Shown: in pieces, positions 48,398 through 56,711 of the stretch
How the letters are laid out: every line of letters starts with the position of its first letter
How positions within the stretch are numbered: position 1 is the first letter of the stretch
DNA from: Palleronia sediminis
GTDB lineage: Bacteria; Pseudomonadota; Alphaproteobacteria; Rhodobacterales; Rhodobacteraceae
DNA: 64,000 nt
Assembly: GCF_004358695.1 (NCBI RefSeq)
Contig: NZ_SNAA01000002.1
Location: 186,001 to 250,000 of the forward strand
Direction of reading: 5' to 3'
Position numbers and translations under genes: made by a program
Notes under the pieces: generated by a model
What the model was told of the DNA's origin: nothing
The model's database searches: none
The model's input: only the letters and a program-made list of their open reading frames with translations

Positions 48398-49549
48398 TTA
48401 CTTGACCGAACCCGCGAGCAGGCCGCGCACGAGGAACCGCTGCATCGCGAAGAACACCACCAGCGGCACCGCGATCGACACGAAGGCGGCGGTCGCGAGG
48501 ATGCCCCAATCCCCCCCGCGCGAGCCCAGCAGGTCGTCGGCGATCTTGACCGTCATGACCTTGCTGGCATCGTCGGAGGGCAGGAACACCTTGGCCACCA
48601 GCAGGTCGTTCCACGTCCACAGGAACTGGAAGATCGAGAATGCCGCCAGCGCCGGAAAGCTCAGCGGCAGGATGATCCGCAGGAACAGCTCGAAATCGGT
48701 GGCCCCGTCGACCTTGGCGCTTTCGATGATGTCGCGTGGCAGGCCGACCATGTAGTTTCGCAAGAGATACACGGCGAGCGGCATCCCGAAGGCCGTATGC
48801 GCGAACCAGATGCCGAGGAAACTCTGCCCCACGCCGATGGCGTTATGCAGGTTCAGCATCGGCACCAGCGCAAGCTGCAAGGGCACGACCAGCAGGCCCA
48901 CGACGATGGCGATCAAGAGCCCGCGCCCCGGAAAATCCATCCAGGCCAGCGCATAGGCCGCGAAGGCCGCGATGAGGATGGGGATGATCGTCGCCGGGAT
49001 CGTCACCGTCAGTGTATTGATGAAGGCGCGGTCCATGTTGTCGGCGGTCAGGACGTTGCGGTAATTGTCCAGCGTAAAGGCCGGGGGGCTGGCGGCCGCG
49101 AAATACACGCGCTGGCCGCGGCTGCCCGGCTCCTCCGGCGTTCGGTATTCGTAGCTGCCATCGGGGTTGATGACGAGCGTCTCGCCATCGCCCAGATCGG
49201 CGACGGTCCCGGCCTCGAACTCCGAAGGATCGACGCCGCGCGTCCCGAAGGCCACGATCTCGCCGCCGCCATTGGGAAAGAAACTCCCCGCCTCCGGGTC
49301 GTCATAGATATTGCCGGTGACGACGAACAGGTCGCCCTCGGGCGTGGCCTCGGTCGCGGTACGGCCGCGTGCCGTGATCTCGACGGCGAAGGGGGCCTCC
49401 CACCAGCCCGAGGCCGAGATCTGGTCGCGTTCCCGAAAGGAGGACACGAACAGTCCGATGGTCGGGATCAACCACAGCAGCACCAGCACCACGACCGAGA
49501 TGTTGGTGGCCCAGGATAGCGACGATTTGTGTCCGGCCATACCGTCCAT
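48398..49549 (-). CDS. aglG: Alpha-glucoside ABC transporter permease AglG
   Basis: The 383-residue membrane permease has six helices and the EAA loop ESAKVDGATDFELFLRIILPL. An unusual loop of about 110 residues, mostly hydrophilic and rich in Gly, Glu and Thr (about 45-155), separates TM1 and TM2. AglG proteins are known to be longer than MalG, so this may be a family feature. The start at 49549 lies one base after the aglF stop; an ATG at 49540 is the alternative. The Agl system imports sucrose, maltose and trehalose. Confidence 0.9.
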   Translation of the reverse strand: MDGMAGHKSSLSWATNISVVVLVLLWLIPTIGLFVSSFRERDQISASGWWEAPFAVEITARGRTATEATPEGDLFVVTGNIYDDPEAGSFFPNGGGEIVAFGTRGVDPSEFEAGTVADLGDGETLVINPDGSYEYRTPEEPGSRGQRVYFAAASPPAFTLDNYRNVLTADNMDRAFINTLTVTIPATIIPILIAAFAAYALAWMDFPGRGLLIAIVVGLLVVPLQLALVPMLNLHNAIGVGQSFLGIWFAHTAFGMPLAVYLLRNYMVGLPRDIIESAKVDGATDFELFLRIILPLSFPALAAFSIFQFLWTWNDLLVAKVFLPSDDASKVMTVKIADDLLGSRGGDWGILATAAFVSIAVPLVVFFAMQRFLVRGLLAGSVK

Positions 49550-49550
49550 G

Positions 49551-50531
49551 TCAGCGAACCTCCTTGCGGGCCTGCACGATGTTCCAGACCATGACCGGCA
49601 GGACGACGATCATGATGACAAAGGCGATTGCGGTGGCGCGACCGTCGTCGCGGAACATGAAATCCATCATGTAGCTGGGCAGGATCTCGGTGCCGAAATT
49701 GCCGCCCGTCATCGTGTAGACGATGTCGAAGACCTTGAGCACCAGCACCGTGATCGTTGTCCAGACCACGACGATGGTCGGCATGATCTGCGGTACCTTG
49801 ATCTTGAAGAAGAGCTGGAACGGGTTGGCCCCGTCGAGGATGGCGGCCTCGATCGTTTCCTCGGGGATGCCACGCAGCGCGGCCGACAGGATGACCATGG
49901 CAAAGCCGGTCTGGATCCAGACGAGGATGATCATCAGGAAGAAATTGTTCCAGAACGGGATCTGGAGCGGGTCGATCGGGTCGGAAAAGCCCAGCATGTC
50001 GCGCACGGCGTTGATGAGCCCGATATCGGCATCGTTGGCGTAGAGGAATTTCCAGATGAGCGACGCGCCGACAAAGCTGATCGCCATCGGCATGAAGATC
50101 AGCGACTTGGCGATGTTGCCCCAGCTCAGCTTGTCGGTGAGCTGCGCGGCCAGAAGCCCGAAAAAGGTCGACGCGGCCGGCACGAACACCGCCCAGAGCA
50201 CGTTGTTCCAGAACGCCGTCTGGAAATCGGGCGATCCGAAAAGCGAGATATAGTTGCCGAAGCCCACGAAATCGCCCGCTTCGCGGCCATAGAGCGACCG
50301 GATGAACGACCCGATCACCGGGTAGACGAGATAGAGCCCGAGCACGAAGACCGCCGGGAACAGGAACAGCCAGGGGCGCACGGCATTGGCGCGGTTGATG
50401 TTGCGCCCGGCCTGTTCGCCCTTGGCGGGAAAGATGAACCGGTCGAGCACCAGGTTCGAGAGGTAGAAATAGGCGACGCATCCGCCGACCCCGATCAGGA
50501 TGGTCACGATCCCCTGCAAGATCACCGGCAT
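49551..50531 (-). CDS. aglF: Alpha-glucoside ABC transporter permease AglF
   Basis: The 326-residue permease has about eight hydrophobic helices. A distinctive N-terminal helix (VILQGIVTILIGVGGCVAYF) is followed by a basic/polar region and the transport core with the EAA motif EAAILDGANPFQLFFKI. It begins at ATG 50531 with GGGGAGGAG ahead; the longer frame to 50624 is discarded. It follows aglE after a 169-base gap with a long hairpin. Confidence 0.9.
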   Translation of the reverse strand: MPVILQGIVTILIGVGGCVAYFYLSNLVLDRFIFPAKGEQAGRNINRANAVRPWLFLFPAVFVLGLYLVYPVIGSFIRSLYGREAGDFVGFGNYISLFGSPDFQTAFWNNVLWAVFVPAASTFFGLLAAQLTDKLSWGNIAKSLIFMPMAISFVGASLIWKFLYANDADIGLINAVRDMLGFSDPIDPLQIPFWNNFFLMIILVWIQTGFAMVILSAALRGIPEETIEAAILDGANPFQLFFKIKVPQIMPTIVVVWTTITVLVLKVFDIVYTMTGGNFGTEILPSYMMDFMFRDDGRATAIAFVIMIVVLPVMVWNIVQARKEVR

Positions 50532-50661
50532 GTCAGGCTCCTCCCCAAGTGCCCTGTCGCGCGGCGCGAGACGCGCGACCCCCCGTTTGGCCCGAGCATG
50601 ACGCGGCGCGGGCCGCACGAACACCCCTTAATTTCGGAAAATACCATTTAATCAGGTGGAT

Positions 50662-50692
50662 GGGCGGGGCGTGCGATGACGCCGCCCCGCCC
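50662..50692 (-). terminator. Hairpin between aglE and aglF
   Basis: A 10-bp perfect stem GGGCGGGGCG/CGCCCCGCCC has an 11-base loop. It lies 9 bases after the aglE stop codon, with no T run. Such a hairpin commonly limits read-through and protects the binding-protein mRNA. Confidence 0.6.
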
Positions 50693-50700
50693 TTGCGCGA

Positions 50701-52068
50701 TCAGTCGGACAGTTCGCTCCACCGCGCCTCGATGGCGCTGGCGGCCGTCTGCGCGTCGGCCGATCCGGTGGTGAACTCGACCATCTGCGTCCAGAACGCC
50801 CCGGCCCCGATCTCGCCCGGCATCAGGTCGGACCCGTCGAAGCGGAAGGTCGTCGCGTTCAGCAGGATGTCGTTCAGCGCGCGACCGGTGTCATTGGCAA
50901 AGACCTCGGCGTTGATGCCGTTATGGGGCGACAGCAGACCGCCCTGCGCGGCCCAGATCTCGTGCGCGATGGGCGTTTGCAGGAAGTCGATGAAGCCGCG
51001 CGCGGCCTCGCTGTCGTCGGTGATGCCGAACATGGTGCCCGCGCCCAGCACGGGCTGGCCCAGATCGCCCTCGGACGGAGCGGGGAAGTAGAAGAAATCG
51101 ACATCCTCGCCGACCACCGTGCCCTCGGGGAAGAAGGTCGGGATGAAGGTCGCCTGCTTGTGCATGTAGCACTCGGGCGGGAACTGGAAGAGCCCCGTCG
51201 GCGCATCGCGGAAATCGGTCGTGGCCGCCGCCTCGCGCCCGCCGTTCACATAGCCGTCCTGGAGGAACCAGCCGAATTCCTCGATCGCGTTGACCACGCG
51301 CTCGTCGTCGAAATCGAGCTCTCCGCTGGTCCATTGGTCATAGACCGCGGGCTCGACCGTGCGCAGCATCAGGTCCTCGACCCAGTCCGTCGCGGGCCAG
51401 CCCGTCGCCGCGCCCGAACCCAGCCCGATGCACCACGGCGTCACGCCGTCCGACGCCATCTGCTCGGTCAGCTCCTTGAGCGCCTCGTAGGTCTCGGGCA
51501 CCTCGTAGCCGGCTTCCTCGAACTGCTCGGGCACGTACCAGACCAGCGATTTCACGTCGATCTTGTAGGGGAAGGCATAAAGCCCCGTGTTCCCGTCCGG
51601 CCCCTCGAACGAGGCGAGATCGACCCAGGATTGCCCCGCGGCATAGTTTTCCGCGATGAAAGACGCGGTATCGTCCTCGAGCTCGGCGATCGAGCCGCGC
51701 GCGGCGAGGTCGGCCACGAGCCCCGGCTGGGGAAAGACGGCGATGTTGGGCGCCGAGTTCGATTGCGTCGAGATGACGATATCCTGCTCGAAGCTGTCCG
51801 AGCCCGAATAGTTCACATCCGCCCCGGTGGCGTCTTCGAAATAGGCGATGACCGAATCGAACAGGGCCTTGTCGGCCCCCGTCCACGGGCCCGTGATCTC
51901 GAGCGACTGGCCCGAATAGTCATGGCCCGAGGCGAATTCCTCGAGGCTGGACCAGGTGAAGGCGCCCTCGCCTTTGGGGAACTTGAGATCGCCCGACTGG
52001 GCCGACGCCATTCCCGTTCCAAGCGCCAGCACGGCCGCGCCGGTCATCAATCCGTGGTGCAGTTTCAT
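50701..52068 (-). CDS. aglE: Alpha-glucoside-binding periplasmic protein AglE
   Basis: The 455-residue extracellular solute-binding protein captures alpha-glucosides in the periplasm. It has a signal peptide (MKLHHGLMTGAAVLALGTG, cleavage near ASAQS). The mature part is a family-1 type binding protein, with WVDLASFEGPDGNTGLYAFPYKIDVK and GATDFRDAP-like ligand regions, and aromatic residues that can stack on sugars. ATG 52068 has AGGAG at good spacing. It heads the aglE-F-G-A-K operon, with a LacI-type palindrome upstream. Confidence 0.93.
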   Translation of the reverse strand: MKLHHGLMTGAAVLALGTGMASAQSGDLKFPKGEGAFTWSSLEEFASGHDYSGQSLEITGPWTGADKALFDSVIAYFEDATGADVNYSGSDSFEQDIVISTQSNSAPNIAVFPQPGLVADLAARGSIAELEDDTASFIAENYAAGQSWVDLASFEGPDGNTGLYAFPYKIDVKSLVWYVPEQFEEAGYEVPETYEALKELTEQMASDGVTPWCIGLGSGAATGWPATDWVEDLMLRTVEPAVYDQWTSGELDFDDERVVNAIEEFGWFLQDGYVNGGREAAATTDFRDAPTGLFQFPPECYMHKQATFIPTFFPEGTVVGEDVDFFYFPAPSEGDLGQPVLGAGTMFGITDDSEAARGFIDFLQTPIAHEIWAAQGGLLSPHNGINAEVFANDTGRALNDILLNATTFRFDGSDLMPGEIGAGAFWTQMVEFTTGSADAQTAASAIEARWSELSD

Positions 52069-52135
52069 TCGGTCACTCCTCCGGTTGTGTCTGCCTGCCA
52101 TTCCCCCAGATCTGGGGCGGCAGCGCATTTATCGT

Positions 52136-52146
52136 GCAACGGTTGC
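52136..52146. promoter_or_regulatory. LacI-family operator candidate (AglR type)
   Basis: GCAAC-G-GTTGC is a perfect odd-centred palindrome 67-78 bases before aglE, with flanking TCGT and CGAA. LacI-family sugar regulators bind such sites. No aglR gene is present in the window. Confidence 0.45.
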
Positions 52147-52300
52147 CGAAAGAGACTTAGGAGTCAAACGTCGCGCGACCACGGCATCGCATCTCTTCCT
52201 TAAAGTCACCGCAATCCCGCGGCCCTCGCCCCTGCCGCTTTGACCGCCGGGGGGCGGGCCTCTATGTCCAGCCGGGCACAGGCCAATCACCGGAGCCCCC

Positions 52301-53629
52301 ATGCTGACCCACACCCGTTCCGATTTCCCGTCCGACTTCCTCTTCGGCGTGTCGACCTCGGCCTACCAGATCGAGGGCCACGCCCAGGGCGGCGCGGGGC
52401 CGACCCATTGGGACAGTTTCGCCGCGACCCCCGGAAACGTGGTGCGGGCCGAGAACGGCGACGTGGCCTGCGATCACCTCAACCGCTGGCCCGAGGATCT
52501 CGACCTCGTGCGCGACGGCAATTTCGACGTCTACCGCTTTTCGACCTCGTGGGCGCGGGTCCAGCCCGAGGGGCGCGGCGCGGCCAATCCGGCCGGGCTG
52601 GATTTCTACGACCGCCTCGTCGACGGGATGCTGGAACGCGGGATCAAGCCCGCCGCGACGCTCTATCACTGGGAACTGCCGCAGCCGCTAGCCGACCAGG
52701 GCGGCTGGCGCAACCGCGACATCGCCGAGCGTTTCGCCGATTTCACCCGCATCGTGATGGAGCGTATCGGCGACCGCCTCTGGTCGGCCGCCCCCATCAA
52801 CGAACCGTGGTGCGTGGCATGGCTCAGCCATTTCCTCGGCCAGCACGCGCCGGGGATGCGCGACGTGCGCGCCGCCGCACGCGCCATGCACCACGTCCTC
52901 CTGGCGCATGGCCGCGCGATCGAGACGATGCGCGATCTGGGGATGAAGAACCTCGGCGCGGTGTGCAATCTCGAATACGCCGCCCCCGTCGATGCCACCC
53001 CCGAGGCGCAGGCCGCGGCCAAGCTCTATGACGGGATCTACAACCGGTTCTTCCTTTCGGGCATCTTTTCCGGCACCTATCCCGATGACGTTCTGGCCGG
53101 GCTCGAACGGCATCTGCCCAAGGGCTGGCAGGACGACATGGCGGGCATCCGTCAGCCGCTCGACTGGGTGGGGCTGAACTACTACACCCGCAAGCTCATC
53201 GTGCCCGATAACGGCCCCTGGCCGCATCACCACGACATCCCCGGCCCGCTGGCCAAGACGCAGGTCGGCTGGGAGATCTTTCCCGAAGGGCTTCACGCCT
53301 TCCTGATCCGCATCCACGGCGCCTACAGCCGCGACATCCCGATCTATGTCACCGAGAACGGGCTGGCCAACGACGACCGCGTCACCGACGGCGCGGTGAA
53401 GGACGCGAAACGCACGGCCTATCTCGACGCGCATCTCGCGCAGGTGCGCCGCGCCATCGACGACGGCGTTCCGGTCAAGGGGTATTTCGCGTGGTCGCTT
53501 CTGGACAATTACGAATGGTCGCTGGGATACGATCCGCGTTTCGGGCTGGTGCATGTCGATTATGCCAGCCAGAAACGTACGCCCAAGGACTCGTACAAGG
53601 CGATGGCACGGGCGCTGGCCCGAAAATGA
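52301..53629 (+). CDS. Beta-glucosidase (GH1)
   Basis: The 442-residue glycosidase has the GH1 fold: N-terminal FPSDFLFGVSTSAYQIEG, acid/base Glu in PINEPWC, nucleophile Glu in IYVTENGLAN, and the aglycone-binding WSLLDNYEWSLGYDPRFGL. There is no signal peptide, so it is cytoplasmic. It is divergent from aglE and lies upstream of glucokinase on the same strand. It therefore probably hydrolyses imported beta-glucosides and supplies glucose to glycolysis and storage. GGAG precedes the ATG. Confidence 0.95.
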   Translation: MLTHTRSDFPSDFLFGVSTSAYQIEGHAQGGAGPTHWDSFAATPGNVVRAENGDVACDHLNRWPEDLDLVRDGNFDVYRFSTSWARVQPEGRGAANPAGLDFYDRLVDGMLERGIKPAATLYHWELPQPLADQGGWRNRDIAERFADFTRIVMERIGDRLWSAAPINEPWCVAWLSHFLGQHAPGMRDVRAAARAMHHVLLAHGRAIETMRDLGMKNLGAVCNLEYAAPVDATPEAQAAAKLYDGIYNRFFLSGIFSGTYPDDVLAGLERHLPKGWQDDMAGIRQPLDWVGLNYYTRKLIVPDNGPWPHHHDIPGPLAKTQVGWEIFPEGLHAFLIRIHGAYSRDIPIYVTENGLANDDRVTDGAVKDAKRTAYLDAHLAQVRRAIDDGVPVKGYFAWSLLDNYEWSLGYDPRFGLVHVDYASQKRTPKDSYKAMARALARK

Positions 53630-53678
53630 CGCCCACCCGCAGGCCCGCAGCCCCCATGCGCGGCAAGGAGGATCCGAG

Positions 53679-54647
53679 ATGACCCGCGGCCTGTCCATCG
53701 TCGCAGATGCCGGCGGCACCAATACCCGCGTCGCCCTTGCGCGCGGGCCGCAGGTCATGGCCGACACGACCCGCCGGTTCCGCAACGCCGGGTTCGCGGG
53801 CCTGCCCGATATCCTCGAGCGGTTCCTCGTCGAGGCCGGCCGCCCCGATTGCGCCGGGGCCTGCGTCGCGGTGGCCGGGCCGGTGATGGACGGGATCGGG
53901 CGGCTGACCAATCTCGACTGGGTCTTCGACCGCGACGATTTGGGGCGCGTCACCGGGGCGCGGACGGTCTCGGTGCTGAACGATCTGCAGGCGCAGGGCC
54001 ATGCGCTCGACCATATCGCGGACGATTGCCTCTTTCCGATCGTGCCCGGCCCCGAGGGCGACCCGCTCAACGCCAAGCTGGTGATCGGGGTGGGCACGGG
54101 CTTCAACTCGGTCCCCGTCTTTCGCACCGAAACCGGCCGCTACGTGCCGCCTTGCGAGACCGGGCACATGGCGCTGCCGTCGGTCACGGACGAGGACCAC
54201 GCGCTTGCCCGTTTCGCCGCGCGGCGCGGCGGCTATCCCGAGGTCGAGAACGTGGTCTCGGGCAGCGGGCTCGAGACCATCCTCGAATTCGTGACCGAGG
54301 GGCGGCGGCGCGCGCGGTCGCACGATATCGTGGCGGCGCTCGCCACCGGCGACGACCCCGAAGCCGCCCGCGCGGCCGAGCTTTTCGTGCAGGCGCTGGG
54401 ACGCGTCGCGGGCGACCTGGCGCTGGCCACCCTGCCCTTTGGCGGGATCTATCTCGTGGGCGGCATGTCGAACGCGATCCGCCCCTACCTGTCGCGCTTC
54501 GGCTTTGACGAAGCGTTCCGCGCCAAGGGACGGTTCACCGATTTCATGGACCGGTTCGCCGTCTGGGGGGTCGAGGACGACTACGCCGCGCTGACGGGCT
54601 GCGCGCAGCATGTCGCGGGGCTGATGAACGAGGCACGCCCGGCCTGA
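53679..54647 (+). CDS. glk: Glucokinase
   Basis: Glk phosphorylates glucose with ATP to glucose-6-phosphate. The 322-residue protein has the ATPase phosphate-1 motif ADAGGTNTRVAL, CVAVAGPVMDGIGRLTN, the glucose/catalytic Asp in SVLNDLQAQG, and the Gly-rich VGTGFNSVP, plus CETGHMALP and FGGIYLVGGMSN. It belongs to the E. coli-type Glk family. ATG 53679 has AAGGAG eight bases upstream. It follows the beta-glucosidase by 49 bases in an operon. Confidence 0.95.
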   Translation: MTRGLSIVADAGGTNTRVALARGPQVMADTTRRFRNAGFAGLPDILERFLVEAGRPDCAGACVAVAGPVMDGIGRLTNLDWVFDRDDLGRVTGARTVSVLNDLQAQGHALDHIADDCLFPIVPGPEGDPLNAKLVIGVGTGFNSVPVFRTETGRYVPPCETGHMALPSVTDEDHALARFAARRGGYPEVENVVSGSGLETILEFVTEGRRRARSHDIVAALATGDDPEAARAAELFVQALGRVAGDLALATLPFGGIYLVGGMSNAIRPYLSRFGFDEAFRAKGRFTDFMDRFAVWGVEDDYAALTGCAQHVAGLMNEARPA

Positions 54648-54716
54648 GCGTCGCCGCCCGTGGCGGGCGCCCCGACATGAGTATTTATCGAAACAAAGAA
54701 ACGAGGGCGCGGCGCC

Positions 54717-55688
54717 TCATCCCCCGCGGCGCAGGCGGCGGTGGATGAAGGCCAGCTTGTCCCCCACCCCCGGCCCGATCACGAAGGGATAGAGATCGGG
54801 CAGATCGAGCGCGCGATTGACGTGGTTGACCGCGATCGCCACCGCCACCGCGCGCGAGACGAGCGCGGCGGTATCGGCCTCGGCATAGGCGTCGGGGGCG
54901 GCCGAAGGATCGGCGCTGGGCAGCGACATGCCGACCGCGCCCGCGCTGTCGAGAAGGTCGGTCAGGTGCAGCAGGTGGGCCAACGTCTCGGCCCAGTCCT
55001 CGTGCGGGTGCGCCGTCGCGTAGGCGGTGACGTGATCGGGCCCGGCGGGACGGGGCGCGGCGTAGTGGCGCGCGAGTGCGGCGGCGTAATCGTCCCGCTC
55101 GTCGCCGAAAAGCGCGCGGAACCCTTCGGCGAACCCGGCCTCGCCGCTGAGGCGGGTGAACAGGAAATGCGCCATCTCGTGACGCATGTGCCCCAGCATC
55201 GTGCGGTAGAGCTCGCCCAGGTCGGCGCGGCGTTCGGCGCGGACCGGCTCGCGCGCCTCGGCCACGTTGATCGTGATGACGCCCGCCGCGTGGCCCATGA
55301 CGACATTCGCCGCCCCCCGCGCGGTCTGCTCGGACAGTAGGCGAAAGACCGGGCGCGGCCCCGGATCGCGGGCCCCGAACCAGCCCCAGCGGCCGAGATT
55401 GGCCAGCATCCAGCGCTTGGCGCGTTCGGTCTCGGCCCAGAGGTCGAGATTGTCGCCCGCGTCGAGATCGGGCACCACCTGCGTCATCGCGCAGGACCGG
55501 CAGAGCCCGCCGCCCCCGGCCGCCGCCCAGTTGCACCCGATCCGCGCGCGGTTGGCGCAGGGGCGATCGGCGAGGCGCATGGAATGCGTCTCGGGGTCGA
55601 ACATGACCGCCGTTCCGCATCCGCAGACCGAGTTACGGAAATAGAGCCGTCCGCCGCAGTCAGGGCAGGCAAAAATCTGCATGGGCAT
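54717..55688 (-). CDS. Putative zinc-binding metallopeptidase (DUF2248 type)
   Basis: The 323-residue protein begins with zinc-ribbon cysteines (CPDCGGRLYF, CGCGTA, then CANRARIGC and CRSC), each pair well spaced for metal binding. The C-terminal domain contains the zincin helix HEMAH (170-174) followed by a late PHEDWAETLAHLL. It is called a DUF2248 or putative zinc-dependent peptidase. Its substrate is unknown. It has no signal peptide. It is the only gene in its transcription unit, convergent with glk. Confidence 0.85.
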   Translation of the reverse strand: MPMQIFACPDCGGRLYFRNSVCGCGTAVMFDPETHSMRLADRPCANRARIGCNWAAAGGGGLCRSCAMTQVVPDLDAGDNLDLWAETERAKRWMLANLGRWGWFGARDPGPRPVFRLLSEQTARGAANVVMGHAAGVITINVAEAREPVRAERRADLGELYRTMLGHMRHEMAHFLFTRLSGEAGFAEGFRALFGDERDDYAAALARHYAAPRPAGPDHVTAYATAHPHEDWAETLAHLLHLTDLLDSAGAVGMSLPSADPSAAPDAYAEADTAALVSRAVAVAIAVNHVNRALDLPDLYPFVIGPGVGDKLAFIHRRLRRGG

Positions 55689-55923
55689 GTCCGGTGAAAG
55701 GGCGCGCTGCCCTCGTCAATGGGCGCAGCGGCGCATGAGTTCCAGCGCTATCACCCGCCTGCCGGTGACGGTGCGCAATGCGCGGGGCGATTGTTTCGAT
55801 GCGGTGGGGTCGGAACGCGGCCGGGGCGGCGAAATGGCGAAATCTTGCCCAGACGGGGCTGAAACGCTCGCGCCGCGGCATGCGGCCCGCTAAGCCTTGG
55901 GGGTGACGAACCGGAGAGACCGT

Positions 55924-56028
55924 ATGCGCCATGCCCTGCGCAGCGCGGCCACGCGCATCGCCTGGCCCCTGCCGATGATCGAGACCACCGTGCTTGCCCT
56001 GGCGCTGGTGGTGTGGATCACGGGTTAG
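55924..56028 (+). CDS. Possible 34-residue single-span membrane protein
   Basis: An ATG at 55924 is preceded by GGAGAG at 7 bases. The product is MRHALRSAATRIAWPLPMIE followed by a hydrophobic run (TTVLALALVVWITG). The basic start and single hydrophobic span suggest a membrane peptide. Its tail overlaps the convergent ccmG by 11 bases. Support is only the ribosome-binding site and hydrophobicity. Confidence 0.4.
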   Translation: MRHALRSAATRIAWPLPMIETTVLALALVVWITG

Positions 56029-56569
56029 CGGTATCCCGCGCCGCCGCGATGGCCGGCGCGACCGTGCTGTCGATGGTGCGCTGCGTCACCGGGCCCGCGA
56101 CGCGGGCGACGACGATGCCGTCGCCGTCGATCACGAAGGTCTCGGGCACGCCGTAGACGCCCCAGTCCCGCGCGACGCGGCCCTGCGCATCGGCGCCGGT
56201 GGCGACATAGGGGTTGCCGAGCTCTTCGAGAAAGCCGAGCGCGTTCGCGGGCGCGTCCTTGTAGTTCACGCCGACGATATCGACCCCTTCGCGGGCGGCG
56301 AGACCCTCGAGAAAAGGATGCTCGACACGGCAGGGCGCGCACCAGCTCGCCCAGAAATTCACCAGCGTGACGCCGCCATCCGACAGCGCCGCCGCGTCGG
56401 GCAAGGGCAGATCGCCCAGGGGCGCGAGATCGAGCGCGGGCGCAAGTCGGCCCACCAGCGTCGAGGGCAGCGCATCGGGATCGTCGCGCTGCATCCCCGC
56501 GTAGAACAGGATCGCGAGCCCGGCGAACATCGCGGGCGGCAGGATGGCGAGCCAGGGGGTCCTACTCAT
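56018..56569 (-). CDS. ccmG: Thiol:disulfide interchange protein CcmG/DsbE
   Basis: CcmG is the periplasmic reductase that keeps apocytochrome c haem-binding cysteines reduced. The 183-residue protein has an N-terminal signal anchor (PWLAILPPAMFAGLAILFYAG), a thioredoxin fold with active site WCAPC (76-80) and the cis-Pro region YGVPETFVIDGDG. Its start overlaps ccmD by 8 bases. It is the last of the ccmC-D-G genes seen. Confidence 0.95.
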   Translation of the reverse strand: MSRTPWLAILPPAMFAGLAILFYAGMQRDDPDALPSTLVGRLAPALDLAPLGDLPLPDAAALSDGGVTLVNFWASWCAPCRVEHPFLEGLAAREGVDIVGVNYKDAPANALGFLEELGNPYVATGADAQGRVARDWGVYGVPETFVIDGDGIVVARVAGPVTQRTIDSTVAPAIAAARDTANP

Positions 56570-56711
56570 CGCGCCGCGCCTCCGCCCGTTCGAGCGCGCG
56601 ACGCACCCGCGCGGACCGCCGCCAGGTCAGGACCACGAGCGCCGCCAGCAGGATCGCCGTCGACGCATAGGCGCCCAGCACCTCGGCCGCGTATTTGCCC
56701 AGGTCAGGCAT
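56562..56711 (-). CDS. ccmD: Haem exporter protein CcmD
   Basis: The 49-residue membrane peptide reads MPDLGKYAAEVLGAYASTAI at the start, then a hydrophobic helix (LLAALVVLTW) and an Arg-rich tail RRSARVRRALERAEARRDE. It matches CcmD in length, in charge and in place between ccmC and ccmG. CcmD helps to release haem-loaded CcmE from the CcmABC complex. It overlaps ccmC by 8 bases and ccmG by 8 bases. Confidence 0.92.
   Translation of the reverse strand: MPDLGKYAAEVLGAYASTAILLAALVVLTWRRSARVRRALERAEARRDE

Noticed and set aside
46131-48755. 874-codon plus-strand frame opposite aglK and aglA
   Set aside because: It is a shadow of the alpha-glucosidase and ATPase genes; the composition is unlike a protein and it lacks a ribosome site.
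55693-55893. Plus-strand frame between the DUF2248 gene and ccmG
   Set aside because: No ribosome-binding site, Arg/Gly-rich composition and no domain; treated as noncoding spacer.
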